Assembly: GCA_025062325.1 (NCBI GenBank)
Contig: JANXAL010000132.1
Location: 1 to 43,346 of the forward strand
Direction of reading: 5' to 3'
Origin: Roseiflexus sp.
GTDB lineage: Bacteria > Chloroflexota > Chloroflexia > Chloroflexales > Roseiflexaceae
Length of the DNA: 43,346 nt
Made by a program: the position numbers and the translations under genes. The notes beneath the pieces were generated by a model. That model saw only the letters and a list, made by a program, of their open reading frames with translations, was not told where the DNA came from and made no database searches. Each line of letters begins with the position of its first letter. Within the stretch, counting starts at the first letter, position 1. This document shows positions 1 through 8,504 of this stretch, piece by piece.

Positions 1-149
1 AGTTTGCACGTATGACCCTGCGGCTGCTCAGCGCTCAGCGGAATTGGCTCCATGGAACGCACCTTTCAGATATCAGACAGGACAATGGAGCTGCGGAGAG
101 GTGAAGAGCATCACAAAAATCACGACGCACTCTTTACTACAGCGACAAC

Positions 150-180
150 GGAAAGACGCCCAGCCCGGGCATGTCTTTCC
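150..180 (-). terminator. Hairpin ending the bchFCX operon
   Basis: Outer arms GGAAAGAC (150-157) and GTCTTTCC (173-180) enclose inner arms GCCC (158-161) and GGGC (167-170) around a 5-base loop. It lies about 50 bases past the stop of the last minus-strand gene of the bchF-bchC-bchX operon. There is no clear T-run, so it may be a processing or stability hairpin rather than a strong intrinsic terminator. Confidence 0.45.
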
Positions 181-193
181 GCAAGCACCACAG

Positions 194-232
194 AACCCCT
201 AACCCTTAACCCATAACCCCTAATCCCTAACC
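194..232. repeat. Degenerate CCCTAA-type tandem repeat
   Basis: About five imperfect 7-8 base units of the form ACCC(C)TAA stand head to tail just after the stop of the small minus-strand gene. Related G-rich versions (GGGGTTAT, GGTTATGGG) occur at about 15312-15340 and 27866-27895. They look like a dispersed low-complexity intergenic family. Confidence 0.5.
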
Positions 233-233
233 G

Positions 234-425
234 CTACTTCTGCTCCGGCTCATTCGCCTTCGCAGGATCGAGCCGCAGATAGGCGGACGTCGCCTGCTTA
301 TCGGTAAAGCGGGCTGCAATAATGAAGCCGAGGATCACTGCCGCCAGCGGCACGAAGCAGAGCGCATACCCCGACCAAACGGGCCAGGGAGACGGCTCCG
401 CTTGCAGAAGAATCAGGAAGTCCAT
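234..425 (-). CDS. Small single-pass membrane protein, last gene of the bch operon
   Basis: A 63-residue protein I do not recognise. It has a short N-terminus, one hydrophobic segment at about residues 16-40 and a charged C-terminal tail, so it is probably an inner-membrane protein. The ATG at 423-425 has a good Shine-Dalgarno sequence (GGAGAGGT) just upstream, which argues that it is real despite its size. It lies 84 bases downstream of the DUF169 gene, in the same direction as bchF-bchC-bchX, and is followed by a hairpin. A role near the pigment-synthesis enzymes is inferred from position only. Confidence 0.6.
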   Translation of the reverse strand: MDFLILLQAEPSPWPVWSGYALCFVPLAAVILGFIIAARFTDKQATSAYLRLDPAKANEPEQK

Positions 426-509
426 AGCACCTCTCCTTGCCTGTCAGATGATGACCTGGATTCGACCATGTATTCCACGAACCCACCGTGTGCCGTTACG
501 CTGTCGGCA

Positions 510-1256
510 TCACGATGCGTCGCTTCCGTTCCGTGCGTGCGACGGCATAATCAACCGCCGCATTTCTTCAGGATTGATCCTGAAGTTTTCGATCAGTTCG
601 ACGATATAGCCGAAATGTTCCCGCGGCACGGCGATGAACATCTCACCTGGCGCCACCCGGTTATGCATCCGACCGCCGCCGTCGCCTGGAGTGAACACGC
701 TATTGCGCTTGAGGCGCGGCGTTGCAAAGATCGACGCGCAGGCCGACGGACCCAACTCGCCGATTGGGAAAGTTCCTTCACGCACCGACGCTGCACCCGC
801 AATCTGCATCGCGTGCATTGGGTCAGTGATACAGACGAGCAGATCGATCCGCACGCCCTCCGGCACATCATCGAGCGGAGCGGCGGCAAGCGCGGCAATC
901 GAACCGGCGGGCAACACCGAACTCTGCGCCTTGTTGCGCCGCGCTCCTTCGGCAGTGAAAAACTCCTGCGCCATCGTCAAATACTGTCCCTCGGTAATCA
1001 GGGGGCCGGCGTCCGGCAACCAACCGAGGTGATACTGTCCCACCCAGCAGTCGTGATGGTGCGCATCGACATACACCCGCCGTCCTGCTTCCGCCTCCCG
1101 AATGATTGCGCATGCCGCGACATTCACTGGTTCATACCCCGGCGGCGGACCGTCCTCACAGTACGTCACCGCTACTGGCCGGCGTTTGACCTTCATCCGC
1201 TCGACCAGCAGCGTGTTCAGGTATTTGAGATCGACTGCGGTTTGTTCCGCCTGCAT
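510..1256 (-). CDS. DUF169 family protein in a bacteriochlorophyll operon
   Basis: A 248-residue protein resembling the DUF169 (COG2043) family of uncharacterised proteins found mostly in anaerobes. The stretch VDAHHHDCWVGQYHLGW at about residues 50-66 is rich in His and Cys, and a second Cys occurs in a PSACASIF segment; these could bind metal or a cofactor, but this is inference. I chose the ATG at 1254-1256 (MQAEQTAVDL) because the upstream extension reads as non-coding low-complexity sequence and an AGGAACG-like site precedes this ATG. The gene lies 124 bases after bchX in the same direction, so it is probably cotranscribed with pigment genes. Its reaction is unknown. Confidence 0.75.
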   Translation of the reverse strand: MQAEQTAVDLKYLNTLLVERMKVKRRPVAVTYCEDGPPPGYEPVNVAACAIIREAEAGRRVYVDAHHHDCWVGQYHLGWLPDAGPLITEGQYLTMAQEFFTAEGARRNKAQSSVLPAGSIAALAAAPLDDVPEGVRIDLLVCITDPMHAMQIAGAASVREGTFPIGELGPSACASIFATPRLKRNSVFTPGDGGGRMHNRVAPGEMFIAVPREHFGYIVELIENFRINPEEMRRLIMPSHARNGSDAS

Positions 1257-1380
1257 GCTACGTTCCTGCGCGCTGTCAGCGGAAACGAACGGCATCAGCA
1301 AATAAACGAATGGAAACGAATGACCGGGTCTCTCACGCCTGCTTCCCATTTGCCCCGGCAGGCGCGCCAGCGGCGCGCCC

Positions 1381-2559
1381 CTACCGATACGTCGGCGCGT
1401 CGGCGTAGCGCAGATCGACGAAGCTGAACGCCTGACCCGACCGCCGCAGGGCTGACAGAAATGCAATCTTATGATCGAGGTCTTTTGGCTCCCCCAACCG
1501 TATTTCGACCGATCCAGAGGTCACCGTGATCCCATCACGCTCACTGCGTACCATGTCGGTGACGTACATCCCGATCGCTTCAATCATCTGTTGCACTTTG
1601 AGTTGAACCGGATCGGTCACCTGCACCTGCGGAATGACTGGCTTGAGCGAGAGGATCGGCACCGTGAACGCTGGCGTCTTTTCACCGAAGAGATCCTCAG
1701 CGCGCGCCGGGTCAGGCCGTCCCGGCGGCTCTTCGGCGCCGAAGACGCGCAGAAACTCCTCATAGCTCAATGGCGTGTAGGTATCCACCGGTTGCAATTC
1801 CTGGCGCGCGATACGCCCTGCCAGGTCGCCGAAGATCTGGTTAAACTGTTCGTCCTCCAGTGCCAGACGGCAGGCATCGGCGAGTTCGCGCACCTTGCGG
1901 CTCAGCGGCACGCGCGTCAGGATTGGCAATCCGACCGCCGCGGCATACCGATCAGCGGTATCGCTGCCGTCATCGCGGTTCACCACCAACCCCAGGATCT
2001 GAGTTGTGCCGCCCATGGAGCGGAAATACTGTGCTGCGCGCGCAATGTTGTTCGCCGCATAGAGCGACTGCCGGTCGTGCCCGACGAGGATGATCACCTG
2101 CTCGGCGAGCGAACGCGCAAGCGGCGTGGCGAAGCCGCCACACACCACATCGCCGAGGAAGTCCATGATAATGAAGTCAAGGTTCCAGCGGCTCATGCCC
2201 AGGTTCTCGAGCACCTTGAAGCCGGTCGAGATTCCCTGCCCGCCGCAGCCGCGCCCCACTTCAGGACCGCCCAGTTCGCATCCGAAGATCACCACGCCAG
2301 GGCGCAGTTCATTGCGGAAGATCACATCGCTGATCGAGAGTTGATCTTCCTTGCCTGCCTCTCTGAACAGACGCCACTGATCGCCGAGCGTCGGCAACGA
2401 ATGACCGCCGAAGATCGTATTGCACGAGTCGTGCTTCGGGTCACAGCCAAGTTGCAGCACACGATAGCCATCGTATGCCAGCCGTGCGGTTAGGTTGGAG
2501 GTGAAGAAGCTCTTCCCCATCCCACCCTTGCCGTAGATTGCAATCATGCGCGGCGCCAT
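1381..2559 (-). CDS. bchX: Chlorophyllide a reductase iron protein BchX
   Basis: The ATP-dependent, nitrogenase-like iron protein that feeds electrons to BchY/BchZ to reduce ring B of chlorophyllide a, giving the bacteriochlorin ring. The sequence shows the P-loop GKGGMGKS (residues 10-17 from ATG 2557-2559), a switch-type GCDPKHDS, and two cluster-ligand cysteines, Cys105 in GRGCGGQG and Cys140 in DFLGDVVCGGF. The DFLGDVVCGGF segment and the C-terminal extension fit BchX better than BchL. I prefer the start MAPRMIAIYG because AGAGGG stands just before it. The partners bchY and bchZ are not in this window. The gene follows bchC by 41 bases in the same operon. Confidence 0.93.
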   Translation of the reverse strand: MAPRMIAIYGKGGMGKSFFTSNLTARLAYDGYRVLQLGCDPKHDSCNTIFGGHSLPTLGDQWRLFREAGKEDQLSISDVIFRNELRPGVVIFGCELGGPEVGRGCGGQGISTGFKVLENLGMSRWNLDFIIMDFLGDVVCGGFATPLARSLAEQVIILVGHDRQSLYAANNIARAAQYFRSMGGTTQILGLVVNRDDGSDTADRYAAAVGLPILTRVPLSRKVRELADACRLALEDEQFNQIFGDLAGRIARQELQPVDTYTPLSYEEFLRVFGAEEPPGRPDPARAEDLFGEKTPAFTVPILSLKPVIPQVQVTDPVQLKVQQMIEAIGMYVTDMVRSERDGITVTSGSVEIRLGEPKDLDHKIAFLSALRRSGQAFSFVDLRYADAPTYR

Positions 2560-2600
2560 GGCATCCCTCTTTTGTTCCGCCGAGGGTTGAAGCCCTCGAC

Positions 2601-3569
2601 TCATTCAGCGTTCCACTCAATCACAAGTTTCAGGCACCCCGGGTCATTCAGGGCTGTAGCATACGCCTCTGCGAACTGCGTCACCGGCATCCGATGCGTA
2701 ATCAGCGCTTCGGCGTCGAGCATGCCGCTCGCCAGCAGATCACGGCTCCGCTGCAGATCGCCAGCCGCCCATTCTTTCGCCGTCAGCAATCGCGCCTGTT
2801 TGAGGAACAGCGGCATGTACGGCAGGCGCAGTTCATCGTAGTATCCCAGCAGGATGATCGTGCCATCGTTTGCCAGCAGCGAGAGCGCGTCGCTCAATGC
2901 TGCCATCGAGCCGGTCGCCTCAATGATCGTATCAACTGGTTGCTGCACCATCGCCGCGAGCGAGTCGACCGTCACATCAATGCGCACATCCGCCACACTG
3001 CGCTCCAGGCGACTTGCGATCCGGTCGCTGACCGCCACCCATGCGCCGCGCACTCGCGCAATCCGCGCTGCAAACTGCCCCACCGGACCCTGCCCAAGCA
3101 CCAGCAACCGCCGACCGGTCAGGTTCTGATCTGTGCCAGCGATTAGGTCGACGCCATGCAACGCAGTCGCCGCCAGCGCCAGCAGCACGCCATGCTCCGG
3201 TTGCACGCTATCGAGCGGAACCACGCGACGGTAATCGACCAGCAGCGTCGCCGACTGACCGCCCCACGCCGGATTGACATCGCGGAAGCAGCGCGCCCCG
3301 CCGACATATACCCAGCGCCCCTCGTACTCCGCCGGAACCGCTGCACCACGCCCGATCACCCGACCGACCGTCTCGTACCCCGGCACGACCGGAAATTGCA
3401 GCATTGGGTGCGGCATCCGCCCCGCCAGCAACATCCGCTCTGTTCCAGCGCTGACCGAGGTGAACGCCGTCTGCACCACGACATCCTCAGGTCCTGCGTC
3501 GGTCAACGCAACATCCCGCAGTTCGAGCTGCTGCGGGGCTGTAATGACAATGGCGCGCGTCGTCTCCAT
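2601..3569 (-). CDS. bchC: Bacteriochlorophyllide a dehydrogenase BchC
   Basis: A medium-chain dehydrogenase/reductase family enzyme of about 322 residues that oxidises the C3 hydroxyethyl group to the acetyl group late in bacteriochlorophyll a synthesis. A Rossmann NAD-binding motif is visible (GQGPVGQFAARIARV), and an N-terminal GroES-like part carries the SVSAGTERMLLAG and VPGYETVGRV segments typical of BchC. It lacks an obvious catalytic zinc-ligand set. The start METTRAIVI (ATG 3567-3569) matches the family N-terminus. It lies between bchF (stop 10 bases upstream) and bchX; the order bchF-bchC-bchX puts consecutive side-chain and ring reactions in one transcript. Confidence 0.93.
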   Translation of the reverse strand: METTRAIVITAPQQLELRDVALTDAGPEDVVVQTAFTSVSAGTERMLLAGRMPHPMLQFPVVPGYETVGRVIGRGAAVPAEYEGRWVYVGGARCFRDVNPAWGGQSATLLVDYRRVVPLDSVQPEHGVLLALAATALHGVDLIAGTDQNLTGRRLLVLGQGPVGQFAARIARVRGAWVAVSDRIASRLERSVADVRIDVTVDSLAAMVQQPVDTIIEATGSMAALSDALSLLANDGTIILLGYYDELRLPYMPLFLKQARLLTAKEWAAGDLQRSRDLLASGMLDAEALITHRMPVTQFAEAYATALNDPGCLKLVIEWNAE

Positions 3570-3579
3570 CGCCCCCGTC

Positions 3580-4062
3580 CTAATGCGCTGCCGCCTTAGT
3601 CTGCCCGCCGCTGCGCGCCATCCGTCGCTGGCGACCGGTCTGAATGCCACGATACACAAACTGTGCACAGTTAATCAGGTACGTGCAGTACGCCACCAGC
3701 ATCAGCGTCATGATCGCCTCGGGCGACCAGTGCAGCCAGACGGCGAGAAAATACAGGTTGTGCATGACCATTGCCAGCGCATTGCCGGCATCTTCCCAGA
3801 AGAACTCCGGCGCCAGGAACCAGCGCCCAAAGATCTCCTTTTCCCAAATCATTCCGGTAATTGTGATCGCCCACAGCAGCGCAATCTTGATCCACACACT
3901 AACAGTCGCCGCCATGTACCCTTCACCCGTCGCCAGGTAGCGGATCACCAGTCCAAAACTGATCAGAAAGGCAAGAAACTGAATCGGCGCAAGCACTGCC
4001 TGAACTTTCGTCCAGACGCTCGCATCGCGGCGGGCAAGCTGTTCGGGCGTGTAAGCTGACAT
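3580..4062 (-). CDS. bchF: 3-vinyl bacteriochlorophyllide hydratase BchF
   Basis: A membrane protein of 160 residues that hydrates the C3 vinyl group to hydroxyethyl, the step before BchC. The segment KVQAVLAPIQFLAFLISFGLV with a following RYLATGEGY is characteristic of BchF, and hydrophobic stretches give about four membrane segments. The frame stays open to a GTG at 4074, but the ATG at 4060-4062 (MSAYTPEQL) has a GGGGGAA site at the right distance and is preferred. It is the first gene of the minus-strand operon; a TATAAT lies 53 bases upstream of the start. Confidence 0.92.
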   Translation of the reverse strand: MSAYTPEQLARRDASVWTKVQAVLAPIQFLAFLISFGLVIRYLATGEGYMAATVSVWIKIALLWAITITGMIWEKEIFGRWFLAPEFFWEDAGNALAMVMHNLYFLAVWLHWSPEAIMTLMLVAYCTYLINCAQFVYRGIQTGRQRRMARSGGQTKAAAH

Positions 4063-4114
4063 GGGTTCCCCCACTCGGTCAACACATCTTGACTTATGAG
4101 CAGCAAGCGATTAG

Positions 4115-4120
4115 ATTATA
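4115..4120 (-). promoter_or_regulatory. Probable -10 element for bchF operon
   Basis: A perfect TATAAT read on the minus strand, 53 bases upstream of the bchF start. The -35 region is poor (TTTTCT-like), as might be expected of a promoter that needs an activator. It is divergent from the universal stress protein promoter about 100 bases away. Confidence 0.45.
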
Positions 4121-4218
4121 ATACAACTACCTCTTAAGAAAACGTCTGCAACCGCTACACAATTGCTGCCAGTTTGACGCGCACTGCCGTTGCAACCGTT
4201 CCGGAACGCGCAGGGTTG

Positions 4219-4246
4219 TTGGCCTATGTTAGACATGCGGTACAAT
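4219..4246 (+). promoter_or_regulatory. Candidate promoter for the universal stress gene
   Basis: TTGGCC (4219-4224), 16 bases, then TACAAT (4241-4246). The leader to the ATG at 4364 would be about 110 bases. The rest of the 300-base divergent gap (4063-4363) shows no gene. Confidence 0.35.
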
Positions 4247-4363
4247 CCGCCAGCAGACGCCTCAGCACATCCGTTATCACGTAGTCGTGCGTATTTGTTA
4301 GCGTGATGCACCGCAACTGAACCGAGCGCCTCATGGTCACGGACAGACAGCAGGAGTAATGCG

Positions 4364-5209
4364 ATGCGTATCAATAATGTTCCCATTGTGTTTGCTACAA
4401 CGGCGATCGACAAGGGTTTTGCGCTGCTGCCGAACGTTGCATCATTCGCCTCGGCTATTGGCAGGCCGCTACGTATCATCCACGTTCTCGGTCAACGCTA
4501 CCGCAGTTATGCCGAACGGCAGATGGCATCGGCGCTGGAAGCGCTGTCTTCGGGCAACGGTTTAGTGTACGACCTGCTCAAGATTGAAAAGAAGCAGCGT
4601 CGCGCCATCCTTGACGAAATCGCCAGTACGACCGGCGGCATTCTGGCGATGCTGCCCACCCGCCACAATTTCATTAGCCGACTGCTGGCGATGATGAGCG
4701 ACTACGAAAAGTTTATGATCGAGGGTCCGCTGCCACTCCTTGCACTCCCGCGCAACGGCGCACTTCCAACCTCGATCGGGCGCATTCTTTTCCCCCTCGA
4801 TCTCTCACCGCGCTCTGATGATCCGCTCGATCAGGCTGCCGAGTTTGCCAAGTCGGTCGGCGCCGAACTCCATCTCCTTCACGTCTTTGGCGCCGACCGG
4901 TTGCTTCCGTCCGAAATGGATATGAAGGCGCGCATGGCTGCGCGTTCACCGCGCGAACTGTACCAGATCGACAAAGACCACATCCAGGCGCTTGCCGAAC
5001 GCGCCCGCGCTCACGGCGTCAATGTCATCACTGCCACTGCCGAGGGCCGTGCACATACTGCTATCCTGGGCTATTGCAACGCTGAGAAGATCGATCTGGC
5101 AATTATGGCGACGCACGGACCACGCAACAGTGAAGACATCTGGCACGGCACCACGACGGCGCGGGTCATTAAGCACGCCAATATCCCTGTTATTGCGATG
5201 CGCTGCTGA
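4364..5209 (+). CDS. Universal stress protein (tandem UspA-type)
   Basis: A 281-residue cytoplasmic protein. The C-terminal half (about 137-281) is a clear Usp fold: GRILFPLDLSPRSDD at its start, an LHLLHVF strand, a DLAIMATHG strand end and a final VIKHANIPVIAM. The N-terminal half looks like a diverged second Usp domain. The usual G-x2-G-x9-G nucleotide loop is altered after THGPRNS, so ATP binding is uncertain. The ATG has an AGGAG site 9 bases upstream. It lies alone on the plus strand between two photosynthesis operons and ends 27 bases from the convergent puhE-like gene. The target stress is unknown. Confidence 0.85.
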   Translation: MRINNVPIVFATTAIDKGFALLPNVASFASAIGRPLRIIHVLGQRYRSYAERQMASALEALSSGNGLVYDLLKIEKKQRRAILDEIASTTGGILAMLPTRHNFISRLLAMMSDYEKFMIEGPLPLLALPRNGALPTSIGRILFPLDLSPRSDDPLDQAAEFAKSVGAELHLLHVFGADRLLPSEMDMKARMAARSPRELYQIDKDHIQALAERARAHGVNVITATAEGRAHTAILGYCNAEKIDLAIMATHGPRNSEDIWHGTTTARVIKHANIPVIAMRC

Positions 5210-5236
5210 CCTTCCGCCGAGAGTGACGCAAAGCAT

Positions 5237-6010
5237 TCAGCCATCACGCAGCGGGCGCGCAGCGGACGAAGCGAAGAGGCGCTGCTGCGCGCTGAATAAT
5301 ATCTGCGCCACTCGCCAGATCCACACATCCACCGGCAGGACATCGAGCCAGAGCGCTGCGCACACCACCATCGCCTGCACTGCGATCAGCGTTGATCCAA
5401 CGCCCTGCGCCGTTTCCAGCCCATATTCCAGCGCGTCTGCTATGAGCCACACGCTGGCGGCTGTCGCTGCGCTCACGCTCAGGGGAAAAATCGCGCTCAA
5501 CACCTGAGCTGGCGGCAAATCGACAGCAAACCAGGGGGGCCAGATTAACGGACCGCCATCACGGGTATGAGCAGCGGCATACGCTGTCATGCGCAAGGCG
5601 AGATGCCCGCCCCAATAGATTGCAAACGTCCACACCCCCCACTGGTTGGCGCCATCCCGCGTCAGCGCAACAATCCCTACGGCAGGAACGATCCACATCA
5701 CCTCCTGCCACAGCGGACTTCTCCGCGCAAAACCCAAGCGGCGCACACCCGGCGCGGCGAACGCGCGACACCCGATTTCCATCCACACCCACACGCAAGT
5801 CGCGCACAGATGCGCGAGGTACACACCGCGCGGCGACTGATCATTACAGGTCAGCGCCAGACCGACGAGCGCGCCGACGACCCCGACTGTCGCCAGACCG
5901 AACGCCCACGAGAACGCTCCAGACGACAGGCGATCAGCAATCGCTGGCAGAGTCACAGCCGCGCCCAGCACGAGAACGGCATAGATTAAGAGTGCAAGGT
6001 ATGCTGGCAT
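5237..6010 (-). CDS. puhE: Photosynthetic complex assembly protein, PuhE-like (DUF3623)
   Basis: A 257-residue multi-pass membrane protein. It shares with proteobacterial PuhE the order CVWVWMEI, then ALTRDGANQWGVWTFAIYW, then a final FPLSVSAATAA membrane segment. In purple bacteria PuhE is linked to reaction-centre/antenna assembly and lies in the puh cluster; here the gene instead ends the puf-bchG-bchP operon. The start MPAYLALLIY (ATG 6008-6010) is preferred over the longer frame, which would overlap bchP; the real gap to bchP is 25 bases. Family assignment rests on remembered motifs. Confidence 0.75.
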   Translation of the reverse strand: MPAYLALLIYAVLVLGAAVTLPAIADRLSSGAFSWAFGLATVGVVGALVGLALTCNDQSPRGVYLAHLCATCVWVWMEIGCRAFAAPGVRRLGFARRSPLWQEVMWIVPAVGIVALTRDGANQWGVWTFAIYWGGHLALRMTAYAAAHTRDGGPLIWPPWFAVDLPPAQVLSAIFPLSVSAATAASVWLIADALEYGLETAQGVGSTLIAVQAMVVCAALWLDVLPVDVWIWRVAQILFSAQQRLFASSAARPLRDG

Positions 6011-6035
6011 AAGCGTCGTCCCTGCCGAGCCGAAT

Positions 6036-7256
6036 TCAGGCGACCGCCGGTTGACTGATTCGACGGCGCGGTACATAGTGACGCACCTGTGCTGCGATGA
6101 TATCCGCCGTCATGCGCAACTGCGTCAGCCATGGCACCGGTGTCATTTTCTTGTGCATGTACGACTCGAACGTCAGGCGTTGGACATCGGGATTCCGGCA
6201 CATGTCGGTGAACACTTCCATCTGCCGCGCGTTCCGGTATCCCCACTTCTGCAGCCAGACAAGGAAGCGGTACATCGTGCCATACGTTCTCCACCACTGG
6301 CGCTCATAGCGACGCAGCGCGGCAAGCGATGCGTCGGGCAGGCTGGCGATCAGCGTTTCTGCCGCCATTTTGCCGCTCTTCATCGCCCAATAGATGCCTT
6401 CACCTGAGGTATGCACCACCAAACCAGCCGCATCGCCGATCAGCATGGCGCGCTCGAACGCCATATGTTCGCGTGGTTCCATGGGCAACGCATGCGCTTC
6501 CTCCAAAATCACCTCGCCACCCTCAAGATCGCTGGCAATCCGGCGCTTCAGATTGGCAAGCAATTCTCGTGCACGTTTACCGTGCGCTGGTCCGGTTCCA
6601 ATGCCAATGGCGACGTGATCGCTCTTGGGGAACGCCCAGGCATACAGGTCGGGGCTGACATCCGGACCCAGGTAGAGATCGGCGGCATCCTCCCAGCGCG
6701 CCATTTTGCTGGCGGGCAGGCGAATGCGCTGCTGGATGGCGATGCAGCGCGGCAGATTGGGCAACCCCAGGAGTTTCGCCGTCGTCGAGTAGGCGCCATC
6801 GGCGCCGATCACCGCCACGGCGCGCAACTGCTGACGTGCGCCGCCGAACCGCTCGCGGTAGGTTGCAGTCACGCCGTCCTTATCAAACGCTAGACCGACC
6901 AGTTGACCTTCAATCAGGGTTGCGCCGTGCTGCACAGCGCGCTGGCGAAGGTAGCGATCGAACTCTTCGCGGCAGCACATCGCAATGTAATCCTGATCGG
7001 AGCGATGGACGCCAGCGACTTCAATTTCGACAACCCGCTCGCTTGGCGAATGCACCAGCGCATGATGCACTTTGCGCGCGATCAGGGTTTCCGGCAATTC
7101 AAACTCGGTGAACGCCACCGGCGGCACCGCGCCGCCGCACGGTTTGACATATGACAGATCACGTTCAAGCATTACCACCGGCACACCCGCACGCGCCAGC
7201 GTATCAGCGGCGGTCGCACCGCCGACCGATGCGCCCACTACAAGAACTGGATCCAT
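6036..7256 (-). CDS. bchP: Geranylgeranyl (bacterio)chlorophyll reductase BchP
   Basis: A 406-residue FAD-dependent reductase that converts the geranylgeranyl tail of bacteriochlorophyll (or its diphosphate) to phytyl. The N-terminal dinucleotide motif VVGASVGGATAADTLARAG and CGGAVPP are typical of the ChlP/BchP family, and a central GDAAGLVVHTSGEGIYWA segment is the second FAD site. The ATG at 7254-7256 follows a purine-rich AAGAAGAGCGGGA. It lies downstream of bchG in the puf-containing operon, so pigment tail attachment and tail reduction are coordinated with antenna and reaction-centre synthesis. The 255-base gap before it is filled with repeats. Confidence 0.93.
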   Translation of the reverse strand: MDPVLVVGASVGGATAADTLARAGVPVVMLERDLSYVKPCGGAVPPVAFTEFELPETLIARKVHHALVHSPSERVVEIEVAGVHRSDQDYIAMCCREEFDRYLRQRAVQHGATLIEGQLVGLAFDKDGVTATYRERFGGARQQLRAVAVIGADGAYSTTAKLLGLPNLPRCIAIQQRIRLPASKMARWEDAADLYLGPDVSPDLYAWAFPKSDHVAIGIGTGPAHGKRARELLANLKRRIASDLEGGEVILEEAHALPMEPREHMAFERAMLIGDAAGLVVHTSGEGIYWAMKSGKMAAETLIASLPDASLAALRRYERQWWRTYGTMYRFLVWLQKWGYRNARQMEVFTDMCRNPDVQRLTFESYMHKKMTPVPWLTQLRMTADIIAAQVRHYVPRRRISQPAVA

Positions 7257-7280
7257 TCCCGCTCTTCTTTCTAGCCTGTT

Positions 7281-7340
7281 GTCAGGAGTCAGGGAGTACG
7301 AGAACCGAGAACCAAGAACCGGGAACTGACAAGAAAAACC
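7281..7340. repeat. GAGAACC(A/G)AGAACTG degenerate tandem repeat, copy 1
   Basis: Several imperfect 8-14 base units around CGAGAACC, CCAAGAACC and GGGAACTGA lie in the bchG-bchP gap. Closely similar text fills 17985-18060 upstream of the ATP-grasp gene. The remainder of the gap to 7511 is C-rich low-complexity sequence with no gene. Confidence 0.5.
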
Positions 7341-7511
7341 GAAATCTCCCGTGAGATGGCGCGATCTCTACCTCCTCGCCTCTCGCCCCTTCCTTCTCAC
7401 CCGGCTTCACCTTCCCTTCTGCCGCCCGCGCCTGGAAGCGCCCCTGCCTGCCGCCGCCCGCGCCCGGAACCTGCCCACCTTCAACGTCCGACCAATGTTC
7501 GACGACCCACA

Positions 7512-8429
7512 TTATCCTCGCACTCCAATTGCCGCCGCCATCATGCCCCATACGAACATCGCAATGCCGCTGGCGTTGTAGAAAATGGCGCGTTTACGCG
7601 GATCGGCGATCGAGAAGAACTTCCACTGTGTCGGGATCTGCATAAGCACCAGTGCACCGATGATACCGGCGATGATCCAGTTCCTGACGTGCAGGAAGTA
7701 CATTACCACCAGAATCTGCGCGACATTGATCGTCACGAACGCTGTCCACGCAGCGGCAATCTCGCCGTACAGCACCGGAATTGAACGGATGCCGCTGACA
7801 CGGTCGCCTTCCATGCTCTTGAAGTCATTGATTGTCATGATGCCGTGGGCGCCAAGTGAGAAGAGCGCCGCCATCAGCGCGCTGCCAAATGTCAACGGCG
7901 CGAACGCCAAATGACCGGCAAGCCAGGGCAATCCCTCATACCCAATCGCCACAAGCGCATTCCCGACCCAGCCGTTCCTCTTGGCGCGGATCGGATCCGC
8001 GCTATAAATCACCGCCAGCACCATGCCAATCGCCGTCATGAGAGCGACATACTGCCCCAGGAACGACGCAATGCTCAGGCCAAGCACAACTAGCACGCCG
8101 ATAGTGATAAACACCTGCCGCGTCGATACCAGTCCCGACGGGATCAGGCGCTGCGGCTCATTGATCGCATCTACATCGCGATCACAGTAGTCATTAACCA
8201 CCTGTGACATACCGCAGAGAATTGGACCGGCGAGCAGCGTGCCGAGCGCAATACGCCCTACATCAGGCACGGTCCACTGACTAGCGCCACTGGCGATGGA
8301 CCCGCACAGAAATGCCCACGACGGCGCAAACCACGTCACTGGCTTCATCAGTTCAATGGAGCGCCGCACAAGGATGACTGGACTAGTTGTGATACGAGAC
8401 GGCGTGGTCGGAGCAGTTGATTCCGGCAT
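7512..8429 (-). CDS. bchG: Bacteriochlorophyll synthase BchG
   Basis: A polytopic membrane UbiA-family prenyltransferase (305 residues) that esterifies bacteriochlorophyllide a with a C20 diphosphate. The first Asp-rich motif is visible as NDYCDRDVDAINEPQR; the second lies around NDFKSMEGDRVSGIRSIPV. The reading frame opens with a GTG at 8435, but the ATG at 8427-8429 (MPESTAPTTP) has AGGAG at better spacing. It lies between pufC and bchP; two strong hairpins separate it from pufC, so it may be expressed at a lower level than the puf genes or from read-through. Confidence 0.93.
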   Translation of the reverse strand: MPESTAPTTPSRITTSPVILVRRSIELMKPVTWFAPSWAFLCGSIASGASQWTVPDVGRIALGTLLAGPILCGMSQVVNDYCDRDVDAINEPQRLIPSGLVSTRQVFITIGVLVVLGLSIASFLGQYVALMTAIGMVLAVIYSADPIRAKRNGWVGNALVAIGYEGLPWLAGHLAFAPLTFGSALMAALFSLGAHGIMTINDFKSMEGDRVSGIRSIPVLYGEIAAAWTAFVTINVAQILVVMYFLHVRNWIIAGIIGALVLMQIPTQWKFFSIADPRKRAIFYNASGIAMFVWGMMAAAIGVRG

Positions 8430-8445
8430 TGGCACACTCTCCTGC

Positions 8446-8490
8446 GAGTCGTGGAAGAAGACTGCTCCGGCAGTCGGAATACCACGACTC
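8446..8490 (-). promoter_or_regulatory. Nested hairpin just upstream of bchG
   Basis: Arms GAGTCGTGG (8446-8454) and CCACGACTC (8482-8490) flank an inner hairpin GACTGC (8460-8465), 4-base loop, GCAGTC (8470-8475). In the minus-strand mRNA it ends only a few bases before the bchG Shine-Dalgarno. Confidence 0.6.
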
Positions 8491-8504
8491 TCTAAAACAA
8501 GAAT

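Noticed and set aside
194-232. Telomere-like CCCTAA repeats as a chromosome end
   Set aside because: Only about 40 bases, very imperfect, internal to normal gene order and echoed by similar short arrays elsewhere in the window.
402-1427. 341-residue plus-strand frame opposite the DUF169 gene
   Set aside because: It is the antisense shadow of the DUF169 gene and its operon neighbour; composition is Arg/His-rich and no family pattern is seen.
1471-2493. 340-residue plus-strand frame opposite bchX
   Set aside because: Exact antisense of bchX coding sequence; no ribosome site or recognisable motif.
1381-2559. Assignment as BchL or NifH instead of BchX
   Set aside because: DFLGDVVCGGF, the spacing of the two ligand cysteines and the long C-terminal extension fit BchX, and bchC/bchF are its neighbours.
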